Source: Ricinus communis (Eukaryota > Streptophyta > Magnoliopsida > Malpighiales > Euphorbiaceae). From it: DNA of 64,000 nt. The notes beneath the pieces were generated by a model. The model made no database searches, had not been told where the DNA came from, and saw only the letters and a program-made list of their open reading frames with translations. Position 1 is the stretch's first letter. Each line of letters begins with the position of its first letter. Of this stretch, positions 19,538-32,152 are shown one piece after another. Location of the stretch: positions 11,222,001 through 11,286,000 of the forward strand of contig NC_063257.1 of assembly GCF_019578655.1 (NCBI RefSeq), written 5' to 3'. Made by a program: the position numbers and the translations under genes.

Positions 19538-20338
19538 TGTATTATAATCGAGGCCCTAGATTTTACCACAATCAAACAAAAAATGAACATGTGTTGGCAA
19601 TCTTTTCTTTCAATTATTATAATATGGATCATAAAAAAAAAAAAGAATTTTGTAAAACACGCACATTTAAAATTGAAAATAGAAAAAAGAGAATCCCACA
19701 TTTTCAGCTAAGAAAACAACTATATTCCATGTGTCCAAAAAAAATATTGACTTCTTTACTTTTTTTTAAATTATACCTTTTTTAATTTTTTTTAAATTAT
19801 AATAAAATAAATTTATAAAAATTAATATTATATTAACAATTATATATTGAATAAATTTATATATAATGTATAAAAACTAGTTGTTTATTTACGTATTATA
19901 CGATTGTTATAATTATTTTATTGTCACTATTTAAAATATTTATATTTTAACATGTGTATTTATTTTTGATACATGAAATTTTTTATTTTTTCTTAAATTG
20001 TAATAAATAAATTCAAAGTTAATATTAATATTAAAAATAATATTTTGAATAAATATCATTTTATATAATTATGAAAGTTACTTGTTTATCCGTCTGTTGT
20101 ACAACCGTCATAATTATTTTGATTATAAATAATAATATAAATTAAATTTATATATAAGATTAAATAGGTCTTTTAATATTTTATAATTAATTAAAATATT
20201 TAAAAAGAATAATAAATTAAAAATTTGAATGTCTTTGTTAGTTTTTTTATATTTTAAAATTTTATTAATATACAAATATAAAAATTATAAATAAATTAAT
20301 AAAAATATAAAATTATATATAAATTTGAATTATATATG
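19538..20338. other. AT-rich intergenic DNA
   Basis: No gene is seen. Long A/T tracts; an 86-codon frame at 19525-19785 straddles the viral edge and has no domain. Confidence 0.5.
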
Positions 20339-22163
20339 TCAATAATAAGTACACTTGTTAAAATTAAAAATCATATGTGTTAGAATATAATAACATATGT
20401 CAAAAAGTTCTTATTAGACCATATCTATATTAATTTTTATTTATTTATTTACATGTATTAAAATGTTCATTTTTTATATGTACAATGTCTATTAGATGTA
20501 ATATTCTATAATAATTTATTTTTTATATTTAAATATTCATTATCTATGAACTTAATATTTATTACGGTTAATGTTCATATTCATTTCATTTAATGTATTA
20601 TTCATAAGTGTTAATATCAATATTCATTATCTAAAACTGCAATATTCATTGTCTGTATATATAATGTTTATCAATATTCTTAATTAAAAATATTAATTAT
20701 TTATGAAAGCTTTTATTATTTTTGTGATACATATTGAATTTTTTTTATGATTGATATAAACATTCATCATTTATAGGCATAATATTTATTAGTTTATCAA
20801 TGGATATTCGTCATTGATAAAGTCATAGTCACTAATTCATTCAAATGCGCATATATAATATAGATATAACATAAATCGTCTTTATATAATTAGTAAATAA
20901 AAAAATAAGCTAAAACTATACTACAAGTATTTATATTATGTTATACATATTTTTTCAACAAAATAAAATTAATAAATAATAAACACTTAATGTTTAAACA
21001 ATGAATATTCAACAATATATTTAATGAACATAAATTAATCAACCTTCAATATAAAATTAATGAACATAAATTATATTTCAAAAAAATTACATTAACATCT
21101 AACGTGCTTCAGTGTTTGATGCATGTATAAACTTAAAACATAAATTTTTGTACAAATAAAACGACACCTGATGAACCCCTGAGTTCAGAAAGCTACATGG
21201 ACAAGGATTCATCTCATAATTTGCGTACAAATCTCAATTGTTATAAGATAGACCTCGGTCTATGATTCTATATGGATCGGAGTCCATAACATATGTTTGG
21301 TGCAATAATAAGTATACATGCCAAAATTAAAAACATATGTGCTAGAATACAGGAACACATATTAAAATTTTTTTATTAGACCATTTATATATTAATATGT
21401 TTTGTTCATATACATGTACTAAGATGCTCATCTTCTATACGTATAATGTCCATTAGATATAATATTCTATAATAATTTATTTTCTTTCTATTAAAATATT
21501 AATTATATGTGAATTTAATATCCATTATGGTTAATGTTCATGTACATTTTGTTTGATGTATTATTCATCAATATTGATATTAATGCTTATTATCTGGTAT
21601 TACAATGTTCATTATCTATATATATAATGTTCATCAATATTTTCAAATAAAAACTTAATTATTTATTAAAGGTTTCATTGTTTTTGTGATACTTGTTTAA
21701 GTTTTTTTTATGATTGACATAAATATTTATCATTTATAGACATAATATTCATTAGTTTGTCAATAGATATTCGTTATTAATGAAAATTATACTACTAATT
21801 CATTCTAATGAATATATATATATAATATAGACACAAGATAAATCGTTCTTATACAATCGGTAAACAAAAAAGAATCAAGCTAAAGTTATACTACAAATAT
21901 TTATATTCTAGTACACATAATTTTTCAATAAAATTAAGTTAATAAATAATAAATATTTTATGTTTAAACAAATGAACATTCAACACATGTTTAATAAATA
22001 TTTAATATAAAATCAATAAACATAATTTTTTTTAAAAGAAATTACGTTAGCGTCTGACGCACACGACAGACATTTACGTAAATTTTTTTATAAACAAAAC
22101 AGTATTGAATGGACCCTTGGGTCCATGAAGCTATATGAATTAAGGTCCATCTTATAATTTGTA
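20339..22163. repeat. Long direct repeat, two ~870-bp AT-rich units
   Basis: Unit 1 at about 20339-21228 and unit 2 at about 21303-22163, offset 964 bases, share an ordered set of blocks: AATAATAAGTA at the start, ATTAGACCAT, repeated TGTTCAT / ATTCATTAT-like motifs, TTATACTACAA, and an ending with TTCA(G)AAAGCTA / TCCATGAAGCTA then CTTATAATTTG. Units are diverged by many substitutions, so the duplication is old. No coding capacity. The repeat class is unknown to me. Confidence 0.75.
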
Positions 22164-23015
22164 ATTTTCTCAGGAGAAATATTTATTTAGTTAGCTCTGT
22201 AGATTGGAAATAAACTTATCTAATTATGTATTATGCAGTTGTTAAAGTATAATGATTTTTATTTTTATTATATATATTTTGATTTAATTTTAGTTCAATT
22301 AGTTTAAGTTAAAAATATGTATTTTTTAATTATTTTAAAATGGAAATTTCTTCAATCTCTACTATATCATTTTGTATTAAACTGTTTCATTAGACCCGAA
22401 TCTCCATTCTAAAGACTTTTAAAATTTAGTTGGATTTTTAAAATTTTTCTATCTTCAAAATTTTCAAACCGTGCTCAACTTTAGTTGTAATAACATTTAA
22501 AATTCAATTTATTCAATTGAAATTAGATTGATTTTGTGATATTAATAACTATTTCTTTTTTCATGTGTTGTGATAGAGGAACGGGCAAATAATTTTATGA
22601 ATTAAATAAAGCCTTAATAGTTTAGAATGGTTAGAAAAAATAAAAGGGAAAGCATAACAAGTAACTAAAGTTCAGGCGGAGTTGAAATATGTCTAATGTA
22701 CTAAATATTTAAAGTTTAAAATTCAACTCAAAACTTAATTTAACATTTTTTAAAAGCTTAACAAATAGAAGAAATTCCCTTCTACTTGTCGACGTACCAA
22801 ATTCACATGAGGTGTCATCATATTACAGGCCACAAGCTTTTTCCAGCCAATAATTGCAGCAGTACCGACTCCGGTTCGGATTCTCCTTCTCTCTCGATTA
22901 AATTTTCCAATTTCCAGCTCTTTATTTCTATCCTCTGTTTCTCTAGGGGAAGTGAAAGAAAGGCACTCATTCCTTTTACGACTCCGTTTCAAGCCAAGCT
23001 AGGGTTTTTTTCACC
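22164..23015. other. Intergenic DNA and promoter/5' UTR of the RRM gene
   Basis: AT-rich up to about 22780, then pyrimidine-rich plant 5' UTR-like sequence (TCTCCTTCTCTCTCG near 22880) leading to the ATG at 23016. Overlapping frames on both strands at 22750-23052 look spurious. Confidence 0.5.
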
Positions 23016-24252
23016 ATGCATGGAAGCAGTACCAGTTGCACCGTTTACATAGGTAATTATACTTCTAAAACCTTAATTTTCCGCGATCTGTTCATCTTGA
23101 GTTTTGATTGAATCGAAATGGTGCAGGTAATTTAGATGAGAGAGTGAGTGAAAGAGTATTATATGATATTCTAATACAAGCAGGGCGTGTAGTGGAATTG
23201 TACATTCCACGCGACAAAGAAACTGATAAATCTAAAGGATATGCTTTCGCTGAATATGAATCTGAGCAGATTGCTGATTATGCTGTCAAGCTTTTCTCTG
23301 GCCTTGTTATTCTCCACAATCGCACTCTAAAATTTGCGGTCGGTGCTTTTCACCTTTTTCGTTTTGGGAATTTTTTGTGTACGTTTTTGCTGATTGTGAA
23401 CTTGTATTTGTTTTTTGGCTTTAATGTCAATTTGCCTCTTGAACTTGTGAGGGATGGGCAATTAACCCAAAATATAATTCTGGCCGAATTATTTAGCGGA
23501 CTAGTTTTACAATTTGGCTAATTTACAACATATTTAAATTCGTTTTACATTGAACTGGGACTGATTAGCTACACTGTAAAAATTGTCGGCTAGTCAGGCC
23601 AAAAAGTTAAGTTTGGAGCTAAGTACACATCCTCACTAGTTAATTTTGTAGCTGGTTTAAAACTATTTTTATGTTCTATAAGTGCAAATTGTGGATCTAT
23701 TTGGTCAATTCAGTTCTTAAGTAGTAGGAAAGGACTTAAATTCGTGGAACTATGACATTCTACTTCAGGTTTGGTTATTAACATATATCTTAATTGAACA
23801 GATTTCTGGACAAGACAAAGCCTTACAAAATGTATCCAGTGGAGCTATGCATGCATCAAATTCATCTAACAAGCCACGGCCTTACCCTATGCCAATGAAT
23901 AATGTAGATAACACTAATCAGTCTATGAGATTGTCCGCATCTTGCAGAATTTCAGCTTACCCATACAACCATTCCCAAGGTAAAGAGGCTTTTTTATTTT
24001 TTCATATTAGAAAAATGGCGTGGTAGGTTATTTTAGTTTCGTTGCGTGCTGAACGATGTTTTCTTTGATTCAGTGCCAGTTTCCTCTGGTGTAACACACC
24101 ATCATAATGGATTTGGGTCACAATTCAATGGCGTCAATTATGATAATGGTATTGGTAGAAGAGTTTTTGGGTCTTCTTTTGACAGTAACATTAGTCGTTC
24201 TAGGTCACGTCGCTATGATTCGAGTAACCCTGCGTCATACTCTCCTTACTAA
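23016..24252 (+). CDS. RNA-binding protein with one RRM (SF3B4-like), 4 exons, 201 aa
   Basis: Exons 23016-23052, 23127-23338, 23802-23979 and 24074-24252 have GT-AG junctions and consistent phases, giving 201 residues and a TAA stop. Residues 8-84 form an RNA recognition motif: RNP2 V-Y-I-G-N-L at 10-15 and RNP1 K-G-Y-A-F-A-E-Y at 49-56. The C-terminal 115 residues are low-complexity, Ser/Asn-rich, with a short R-S-R-S-R-R run near the end. The RRM resembles the first RRM of splicing factor SF3B4 and related small plant RRM proteins, so a nuclear RNA-processing role is likely but not proven. The short first exon encodes the start of RNP2, which fixes the ATG choice. A possible poly(A) signal AATAAA lies at about 24813. 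Intron 2 contains a 113-bp segment repeated near 42.9 kb. Confidence 0.88.
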
Positions 24253-25393
24253 TAGGATAAGTTATATTAAGGAGTGAACTCACATGTGGTTCTGGAATTC
24301 TTGCTTGATGTAGACAGCTGCATTGTTGCTTCTTTGTGTAATCAGTCAGTCAGATAACTTAAGAGTTCAGATGTGAATATATGTGCAATCTTAGTTGAAG
24401 ACTAAGTATTAGTAACTGTGTTGTGCATTCAATAGGTTGAGAGAGTAAGAACAGCAGTTTTCCATCCTTTTTGTAGTCATTCTCTATTTCTCAAACCTTT
24501 TGAAATTTAATGGCTTGAACTATGAATTATAAATTTCTTTTAAAGGCGCTCTCTGTACCCAATTTTTCATGCAATGGTAGGATTTGTTTTCCTTTTTTTT
24601 TTTTCTTTTCTCATTTCTGTTTGCTAATGTTAAATGTTTTCTTATAATAAATGAAAAAGATGAATCAGTAGTGAATATGTACTTTCTTATGTACATCTTT
24701 CTCCTGCAGGAAAATGTATGTGGTCTAGGTGCTAGTTGGAATGTTCACGGTTTGTGGATTATTGAACTTTGCTCACTTAATCTTTCCGTTGGATTTTTTT
24801 CCCTGTTTGCTGAATAAAACAGAAACGAATTCCGCTCTCTTTTCTTCTCTGTGCTTCTTGCTATCAATTATCTGATTTGCAAAATTTTGTCAATTAAAAA
24901 TCATAATATTTTACAAAATGGATAAATGGGGAGTTATGTCTTATTGGCAACATTTTGTGTTATTTATTTGTTGGTTATGGACATTCTGTAACCTTAATTT
25001 ACTGTTAGATGACAACTTCTAAAGATGCTATTTGAAGTTGAGGTGGCAGTAGTAAATGGACAAGATAAAAGCTGTACTGGAGTAAGTTTTCCTGCAGTGC
25101 TGCATGTTCAATATGTTGGTCTTGTTTACTTGCCATCAAGGTCGTGGTTGATTGTAGTCTAGTTTCCTTCGACATTATGGAAGTTTCTCACACTATTAAC
25201 TTGTGATGAAGAACTGATTTGCAGAAAGGGTAGTGGTTTTATGCAGATAGAATTCTCTTTAGTTGACCTTAACATGAATTATGTTTATTGAATCCAACAT
25301 TGAAATGAAAATGAGCAGCTAAATTTTGCAGACAAAAGATAACCACCCGCTGTATGAAATATGAAATTTCTTTGGAAAATCCTAACTGATAAT
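24253..25393. other. 3' UTR of the RRM gene and intergenic DNA
   Basis: 3' UTR-like sequence to about 24820, then AT-rich DNA. The 77-codon frame at 24584 has no domain. Confidence 0.45.
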
Positions 25394-26246
25394 CATAGTT
25401 GTTAAAGGCACGCCTTAGGCTCAAGGCGCACAAGGTTTAAGCCTCTGCGCCTCGTAGCCTTAGAGGCGACAACTTCACTACGGCATGTGCCTTCCAGGAG
25501 GTAAGGAGGTGCAAAAAAGGCGAGCCTTAGTGAGTTGAATCTTAAAAATAAGACTTACAATTAAAATTGGGCCATTGATGATAAGTTGGGCCTCACTAAT
25601 ATTAGCCATTACTTCAAGAAATCAAAAGAATGTTGAATAAAGGTTTGTACAATTCACAAGCAACTTCTCAAAAAAGGCTAATACTCTAGTACTTAAAAAT
25701 GAGGAACAGATTGATTCTGAAGAAGATGATAAAAAGAAAATTGAAAGTCGCCATGAGAATTCAGGAATATAATGAAGAAGAGGAGGATGACTAAATTAAG
25801 CTTAGTTATGATAAGTAATAGTCTTTTGCAACATGCTTTAGGAATTACAATTATTTAGTAGAACCATGAGAATTGAGGAATTTTATGAAGAAGATGATGA
25901 CTAAATTTAGCTTAATAATGATGAGTAATAGTCTCATGCAACATGCCTTAGGAATTATAGTTATTTAGCAGAACTATAAGTCTATAACTATGGTTTATGT
26001 CTCTTGAACATGTTTCTTTTTAGTTTCTATTGTGGATTTAGAAATTAGCCAAGTAAGATTATGTCTGTGCATGTACTTTTTTATAGATTAAAAAAACATT
26101 GATGTCTAGTTTATGATTGGTTGCATGTGTTATGTTATGAGTGGTATAAGCTTTATTTTTTTCTTTTTTTTTTTTGCCTCACTTTGATAAGGCATGTGTC
26201 TGCACCTTGCGCGGCTTCAGGAGAGCCTTGCGCCTTTGATACTATG
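25394..26246. mobile_element. Non-autonomous TIR-like element with AGGCGC-rich ends and internal duplication
   Basis: The left end CATAGTTGTTAAAGGC (25394-25409) and right end GCCTTTGATACTATG (26232-26246) are imperfect inverted repeats. Both are followed inwards by GGCGC/GCGCC-rich sequence (left to about 25545, right from about 26190). GC-rich ends of this kind occur in many plant genomes in small non-autonomous DNA transposons. Inside, a 113-base unit is duplicated in tandem (25751-25863 and 25864-25976) around GAAGATGATGACTAAATT-like sequence. No transposase. Class assignment (hAT-like) is tentative. Confidence 0.6.
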
Positions 26247-26645
26247 CTGGTAATTTTGAATCCAGTGGTTGGATTTATCTCATATGATCTGTCATGTTTC
26301 AATAAACATGAGAGAATTTATATTTTTCTAAAGCATATGTCCTTGTGTAGAGTAGAGCTGCAGTGCAAGAAGATATCGAAGAGAGTTGAGAGAATGAGCA
26401 GTACATAGAAGAAACAAAGGAATGAAAGAATATGAAGAGAGAGAACTAACCCAAAAGCAAATTCTTACTTTTTTAACTCATTGTAACTGCGTAATAGTGT
26501 AACCTCGCATCATAATCAACCATTAATTAGGAAAACCATAGTTGCTTAGCAGTGTTAAACTCCTAATTAGTAGTTAGGAATGTATACTGGTAATTCTCAA
26601 GATTATTGGATGAAATTCCTAAGAGTGACTACTAAGGAGCTAATT

Positions 26646-26838
26646 AAAGTTCGTGAAAAATGGAATAAGCAGCTTCAAGATAAAAGGTTTCCAATAATTT
26701 TTTTTTATCACTATCGACGAAGCGTTGCTCTTCCCAAACAGAACTAAATAAGCGAAATCCTTAATTGTAATGGTTGATAAAAGAGTTTTAGGAAACCTTT
26801 TTATCTTGAAGCTGCTTATTCCATTTGTCACAAACTTT
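26646..26838. repeat. Long hairpin (inverted repeat with ~48-bp arms)
   Basis: 26646-26692 and 26791-26838 are reverse complements with about three mismatches; the core is GGAATAAGCAGCTTCAAGAT against ATCTTGAAGCTGCTTATTCC. The loop is about 98 bases. It could be a MITE derivative or a small-RNA hairpin. Open frames on both strands here are by-products of the symmetry. Confidence 0.75.
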
Positions 26839-29790
26839 TTGGTTTTAAAAAAAATGCCTCTTATCAAATTGGTTATAGCTGCTCAAGTCAGTTCTAGTGT
26901 GTCGAACGATTCATTGCTTGAGCTGTGTTTTTATAGCTTTCAGTTTTCTCCCCGTCAAACTGGTCAAATGAGGAGGCAAATTTCTTGCTCTCATACTTCC
27001 TGGTTAAAACCAGGAGCCACAATTTAGTAGGAATTATTGGGGGTGATGGTGCATATGGTTGGTAGTTTACTTGCAGAGTGTTATTCTGATAGTGCATGTA
27101 GTTTGACAGATTACTCACAGAATGCTATCTCATTGATCCATGGTATATTATGGTCATCATTGATTGATATTTGGTTTGCTTTGGTAATACCCATTTACAA
27201 TATATCCCTGCTTCCTCCAGCAGATCTGATTTTTGCTTTCTAGGTGCGAGCATTCTCCTTTTGATGCGTCGGAAAGGTTTTACCCGTGATAACATGACTG
27301 CAGATCTTTTAAGCTGTTATTGTGCGGTCATGATTGGTAATCTTTAAATCCATTATAAATTCAGAAATTATTGGTAAAGCATATTTTTCAAGCAGCAAAA
27401 CCAGTGGTCTCCCTGATTCAGACTTTTTACTATTCTGATAATGGTAGCTGTAAAAACCAGTGCTCCCTCGCACAATAAGTATGCTGGCGGATGTGGTTAA
27501 AGTTGCATGCTTGTGTAGCTTCTAATCCTGAAATGTGTGCTTGCAGGTGGGAGTTTCTTTGCTCCCATCTTGAAGCTCACAATTTGCGTTAAGAATTCCG
27601 GGTAATTCTCAAAAGATAATCAATAGGTTAAAGGACGTGTTGGGTTCTTGGGAAATTAGTTAAAAAAGGAGCAATTATGGTTTTTAAAAGCCGAAGTAAT
27701 TTTGTAAGAATAAGGTTGAATTCAGCTTCTAAATGCTCCATTTGGTCCTTGGTTTTTGGAGCTATTTTAGTCCAAAATTTTATTATTTGGGCTCAAATTA
27801 GCCTTATACTAGAGATTGAGTCATTTCCCGTGAGAATTAAAAAATTGATTTTTTTTTTTGAAAGAAATGGAACTCTTTTAGTGAAAGTAATTAGATTATC
27901 ATATTTAGCAACTCATTATCTTTGATAGGGAGGGGGTTATACTCTCTCGAATGGAGCAATTTGAGAAAAAAAAGGAAAAGAAAAAGGGCTAAATTGAACT
28001 TTACTGCAAAATTCAGGGGCCATATTCAACTTTATTCCTGATGTATATGGATTTCTTGAAAATCATAGACGGAAAAAACTTATAAGAGAAGCACAGCTGA
28101 TTCTTACATAGAGAGAAAATCTTTAAATGGTTGTAAACCTTAGAGGCCCTGCTCTGGAAGAATCACTGTTTAAAAGACAAATTAACTCTTTTTAAGAAGT
28201 AATTCTTTTTTTGGACAATAATATTGACTTTTTCAGTATAAATATTTTTAGCATGTCTTTATTTCTATTTTTCATGATTTTGTTCTGTAATTATTTAACC
28301 AGTTAATGACTATTCATCTAACAACTCATTATATTAATTATTTTTCATATCTCTAATAGATATTTAATTGCCAATACTTGCATATTGATCCACAAATTAA
28401 CATTTTAGGAAGTAAAGGCTTTTTGGGTTTAGACAATAATAGCCTCACTCTAAACTAAAAATATTTCCAACAAACAAACACTGTTAATTGCTAACACTTA
28501 TATTTGTGTACAAAAAATCTAATCAAACTCTATATTTTCTCAAAGAAACTTTTATTAGACATAAATTCTTAATAACATTACGAATTTAAATTTAATTATT
28601 TGAAAATAAATCTTGTCTTATATGAGTATTTAATTTGATGAGTAAATAATGTTAACATAAATAAAAAAAATATGTTAACTATTCTTTTAACATCAGTCTG
28701 TTATTTTAAAATTAAATTGGGTGCAAATTGGTCGAATTGCACACTCAACTGAAGCAATTTTTCTTGCCAAGGGAAATCTCTTACTTTCCATGGTTGTCTA
28801 ATCTGGTTTGATCCCAGCTGAAACTGGGATTTCGGTAAAAAGGTCTCTAAGGTTCGTTTTCGCATTAACCCGGTAAAAACTCAGTGAGTCGACCAATTTA
28901 AGTGGGACCTAGAGTGATTTGGTTGCCATGTCAATTTGGCAAACAAATAATTTTGAAATTTTTCTGGAGCTCGAACTTGGGTTCATAGGCCTTCGTTTGA
29001 GTGGTTTAATCTCTCGGAGACCTTATGAACTTGCTTATTTTGTTTTATACATTCAAATTAAAGTATTTCTTTTTTTCACTGAAAAAGTGGTTCTTATTTA
29101 TCTAATAAAATCCAAAATCCTTATTTTTTTTATATGTTTTATATGATATTTAATATATATTTTTTTAATTTAATGTATGATTTCACTCTTTAATACCAGA
29201 TCAGGATTTAAAACATAAGTATGAAAAATGCAACAAGACAACTTGTTGTATTTTCTGGGAAATCAGATTTCTCGAGAAACCTCATAGACAAACTGTAGAA
29301 CAAAGCTTCCGTAGGAGAAAAGAAAAGAGAAGAGAAAGAAAAAGAAAAAAAAGAACATAATTCTTTTCAGCTATGATTTTTATTGGTAACTCAGAGGGGG
29401 GTACAAGAACATATGCCCATAAAAATGTTCTGCCTTTATTCTCATGGCATCACTATCATCGAACCCAAACTGATGCAGAGAATGGAAGGCATTCACAATT
29501 TGATCTACTGTTATTTTGAAGTGGAAATTGTCTATTTTCTTACTTAATGCCTCTCACAGATAGATAATATATGTATTTCTTCTGTTCACATTCAATTATT
29601 TATTTCATTTTCAATTACAGAGGAGGTCTAAATGAAAACAAACAGAGACTGGGGACATCTCCTCCAAATGTTTTCGAGTTCCTTCGGATGGTTATGTGGG
29701 TGTCAGCTTAGGTTCTGGGAGCAATTTGCTAAGGACCAAGGCAGCTATGAAATTATATTAATTGTAAAGGCCTTGCGGTAATTTCTATGT
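26839..29790. other. Intergenic DNA, no gene recognised
   Basis: Repeat-like AT-rich sequence. 27640-28040 resembles degenerate dispersed plant repeats (GGGCTAAATTGAACTTTACTGC-type phrases). No ORF with a domain is seen. Confidence 0.45.
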
Positions 29791-30165
29791 TTGCTAAGAA
29801 CATATCATGAATGCATACAATTCATGTATATTTGACTCTTTTTTTTTATTCTCTTCACTATACCATTTTTGCCTTTGGTTCTCATGTGAACCCAATTCCT
29901 ACACAATAAGGAACACATTTTGGCAGGTTTGCACTCTCAGGAAAAGACAATTAATCAGTCTTTGGCGTACGCATTACACACCAAAAGAGGGGTAACTTAA
30001 TAATTAGATAAATGAATGCAAAATTATCATAAACAATACAAATGTAAATAAAAATATGAAACAAAAGAACAACTTGCCGGTTTCATCAGGTAATTGGCTT
30101 TTCCATTCATGATTTAACATCATATAATGGGAATGCAATTCAAGAGAGATCCAGCATGAATTTCC

Positions 30166-30173
30166 TATAAATA
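30166..30173 (+). promoter_or_regulatory. TATA box of cysteine protease 1
   Basis: TATAAATA about 72 bases before the ATG. The same context (TTCCTATAAATAGC) is found at the same place in the duplicated gene. Confidence 0.75.
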
Positions 30174-30244
30174 GCTATTTAGATTTCAAAGGACACATCC
30201 TACCAACTATCATCATCCTGAACACCCGTATTATATTTATCAGA

Positions 30245-32152
30245 ATGGCTACAATTTCTGAAAGGAAACTGATGTTTGTGGCACTGTTGGTTGTGGGGCT
30301 CTGGGTATCTCAAGCCTGGTCTAGGTCGCTCCATGATGCAGCCATGAATGAGAGGCATGAGATGTGGATGGTTAAATATGGCCGTGTGTATAAAGACAAT
30401 TCGGAGAAGGAGAGACGATTTGAAATCTTCAGGAACAATGTGGAGTTTATTGAATCTTTCAACAAGCCTGGGAACAGGCCTTACAAGCTGGACATCAATG
30501 AGTTTGCAGATCTAACTAATGAAGAGTTCAAGGCCTCTAGAAATGGATACAAAAGGTCTTCCAATGTTGGGTTGTCTGAAAAATCATCATTTAGGTATGG
30601 AAATGTTACTGCAGTGCCTACCTCCATGGATTGGAGACAGAAAGGAGCCGTCACCCCCATCAAGGACCAAGGTCAATGTGGTAAGACACATTACCCTATA
30701 GACTAATAGCCGCATTCAGATTTATTTTTAACTCGGCTCCTATTAGGATTTAAACTTAGTAATCTCTTAGTTTTGGAGATAAATTTGACTGAACTAGAGA
30801 CCTAGAAGTACCGATACTTTTAAAAGGTAAAAGTGTTGGTGACAGATATTTTTCAATGCAGATATACGCTCAATATATATTTTTATATATTGAATATTTT
30901 ATTATTTTTAATTTTAGTGAAACGAGATGAACACGATTAGGACACATTTAGGGCACGACTAAGACACTTTTAGAATATCAGTAGGCCATTTTAAAATTTT
31001 AAAAACCAAATTAATTAATAGCAATTGGCTCCTAGATTTACAGATAATTCCACTGTTAGCACTAAAATTATTATTATTTTATCTAATTAGCCAATAATAT
31101 CTACAAACATAATAATCATTGATAAAATTTAAAAAATATTTCGTTCAATAATAAATTAAACTCTATTTATATATAATATATTAATTTTTATTATTTTATT
31201 TTTAAATGTGAATGATTATATATTATATATTTTAAGTATTATAATATAATATATTTAATTAACATGTATTTCACACGTTGTATTCTAATTTTTTTAAAAT
31301 AATTGTATCAACTTGGCCGTGTATATCTTCTATCGTATCCGTACTTGTTATGCTAAGAAGGTATTTAGTACTGCTTCAATTGGAATACTTATCCCTATGA
31401 GTATCTGTGTCGGCGTGTCTGCGTCATTTTGCTCATGTCCGTACTTCTTACGCTAGAGATCATCGGTGGCGTATTTGTTTTGGAAGGTGTTTAGTGCTAC
31501 TTAACTTTCAATACTTAATTCTTCTTACTCCCTATGAGTAATGCATAAATACTGAAATGCAGGATGTTGCTGGGCATTTTCTGCTGTGGCAGCAATGGAA
31601 GGTATTACAAAGCTTTCAACAGGAAAACTGATCTCTCTTTCAGAGCAAGAACTAGTTGATTGTGACACAAGTGGCGAAGATCAAGGCTGCGAAGGGGGTT
31701 TAATGGATGATGCATTTGAGTTCATCAAACAAAATGGAGGCCTAACTACTGAAGCCAATTACCCTTACCAAGGAACCGATGGAACTTGCAACACCAACAA
31801 GGCAGGTAATGATGCAGCCAAGATTACAGGTTATGAAGATGTGCCTGCCAACAGCGAGGATGCCCTACTGAAGGCAGTAGCCAGCCAACCGGTCTCTGTT
31901 GCCATTGATGCTAGTGGATCTGCCTTCCAATTCTACTCAGGTGGAGTGTTCACAGGAGACTGTGGAACTGAACTGGACCATGGTGTCACTGCAGTAGGTT
32001 ATGGGACAAGTGATGGTACTAAGTATTGGCTTGTCAAGAACTCATGGGGAACATCTTGGGGTGAGGATGGATATATAAGAATGGAAAGGGACATTGAAGC
32101 CAAGGAAGGACTCTGTGGAATTGCGATGCAATCTTCCTATCCAACAGCATAA
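30245..32152 (+). CDS. Papain-like cysteine protease, senescence-associated SAG12/SAG39 type, copy 1 (341 aa)
   Basis: Two exons, 30245-30680 and 31563-32152, joined inside the Gly codon of Q-C-G, give 341 residues. Residues 1-26 are a signal peptide. The I29 inhibitor prodomain follows with an ERFNIN-type helix ([10 protein letters not shown]) and [12 protein letters not shown]. The mature C1A protease begins near V124 (V-P-T-S-M-D-W-R). Catalytic residues: oxyanion Gln142, Cys148 in C-C-W-A-F-S, His285 in L-D-H-G-V and Asn305 in K-N-S-W-G. The tail ends Y-P-T-A with no granulin domain or KDEL, so vacuolar or secreted targeting is expected. Members act in protein remobilisation during senescence and programmed cell death. 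It is a tandem partner of the gene at 34402, nearly identical in the second exon. Confidence 0.95.

Noticed and set aside
22750..23052. Overlapping 80- and 88-codon frames on both strands before the RRM gene
   Set aside because: They cover the 5' UTR of the RRM gene; the spliced frame from 23016 gives a full RRM, these give no domain.
23108..23521. 137-codon unspliced frame as the RRM protein
   Set aside because: It starts inside intron 1 and reads through the donor at 23339; the spliced model restores RNP2 and continues into exons 3 and 4.
26640..27027. Two frames on opposite strands near 26.8 kb
   Set aside because: Both arise from the inverted repeat at 26646-26838.
29807..29995. Similar short frames at 29807 and 33900 as a duplicated small gene
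   Set aside because: They are the duplicated promoter region of the two proteases; frames diverge and have indels.
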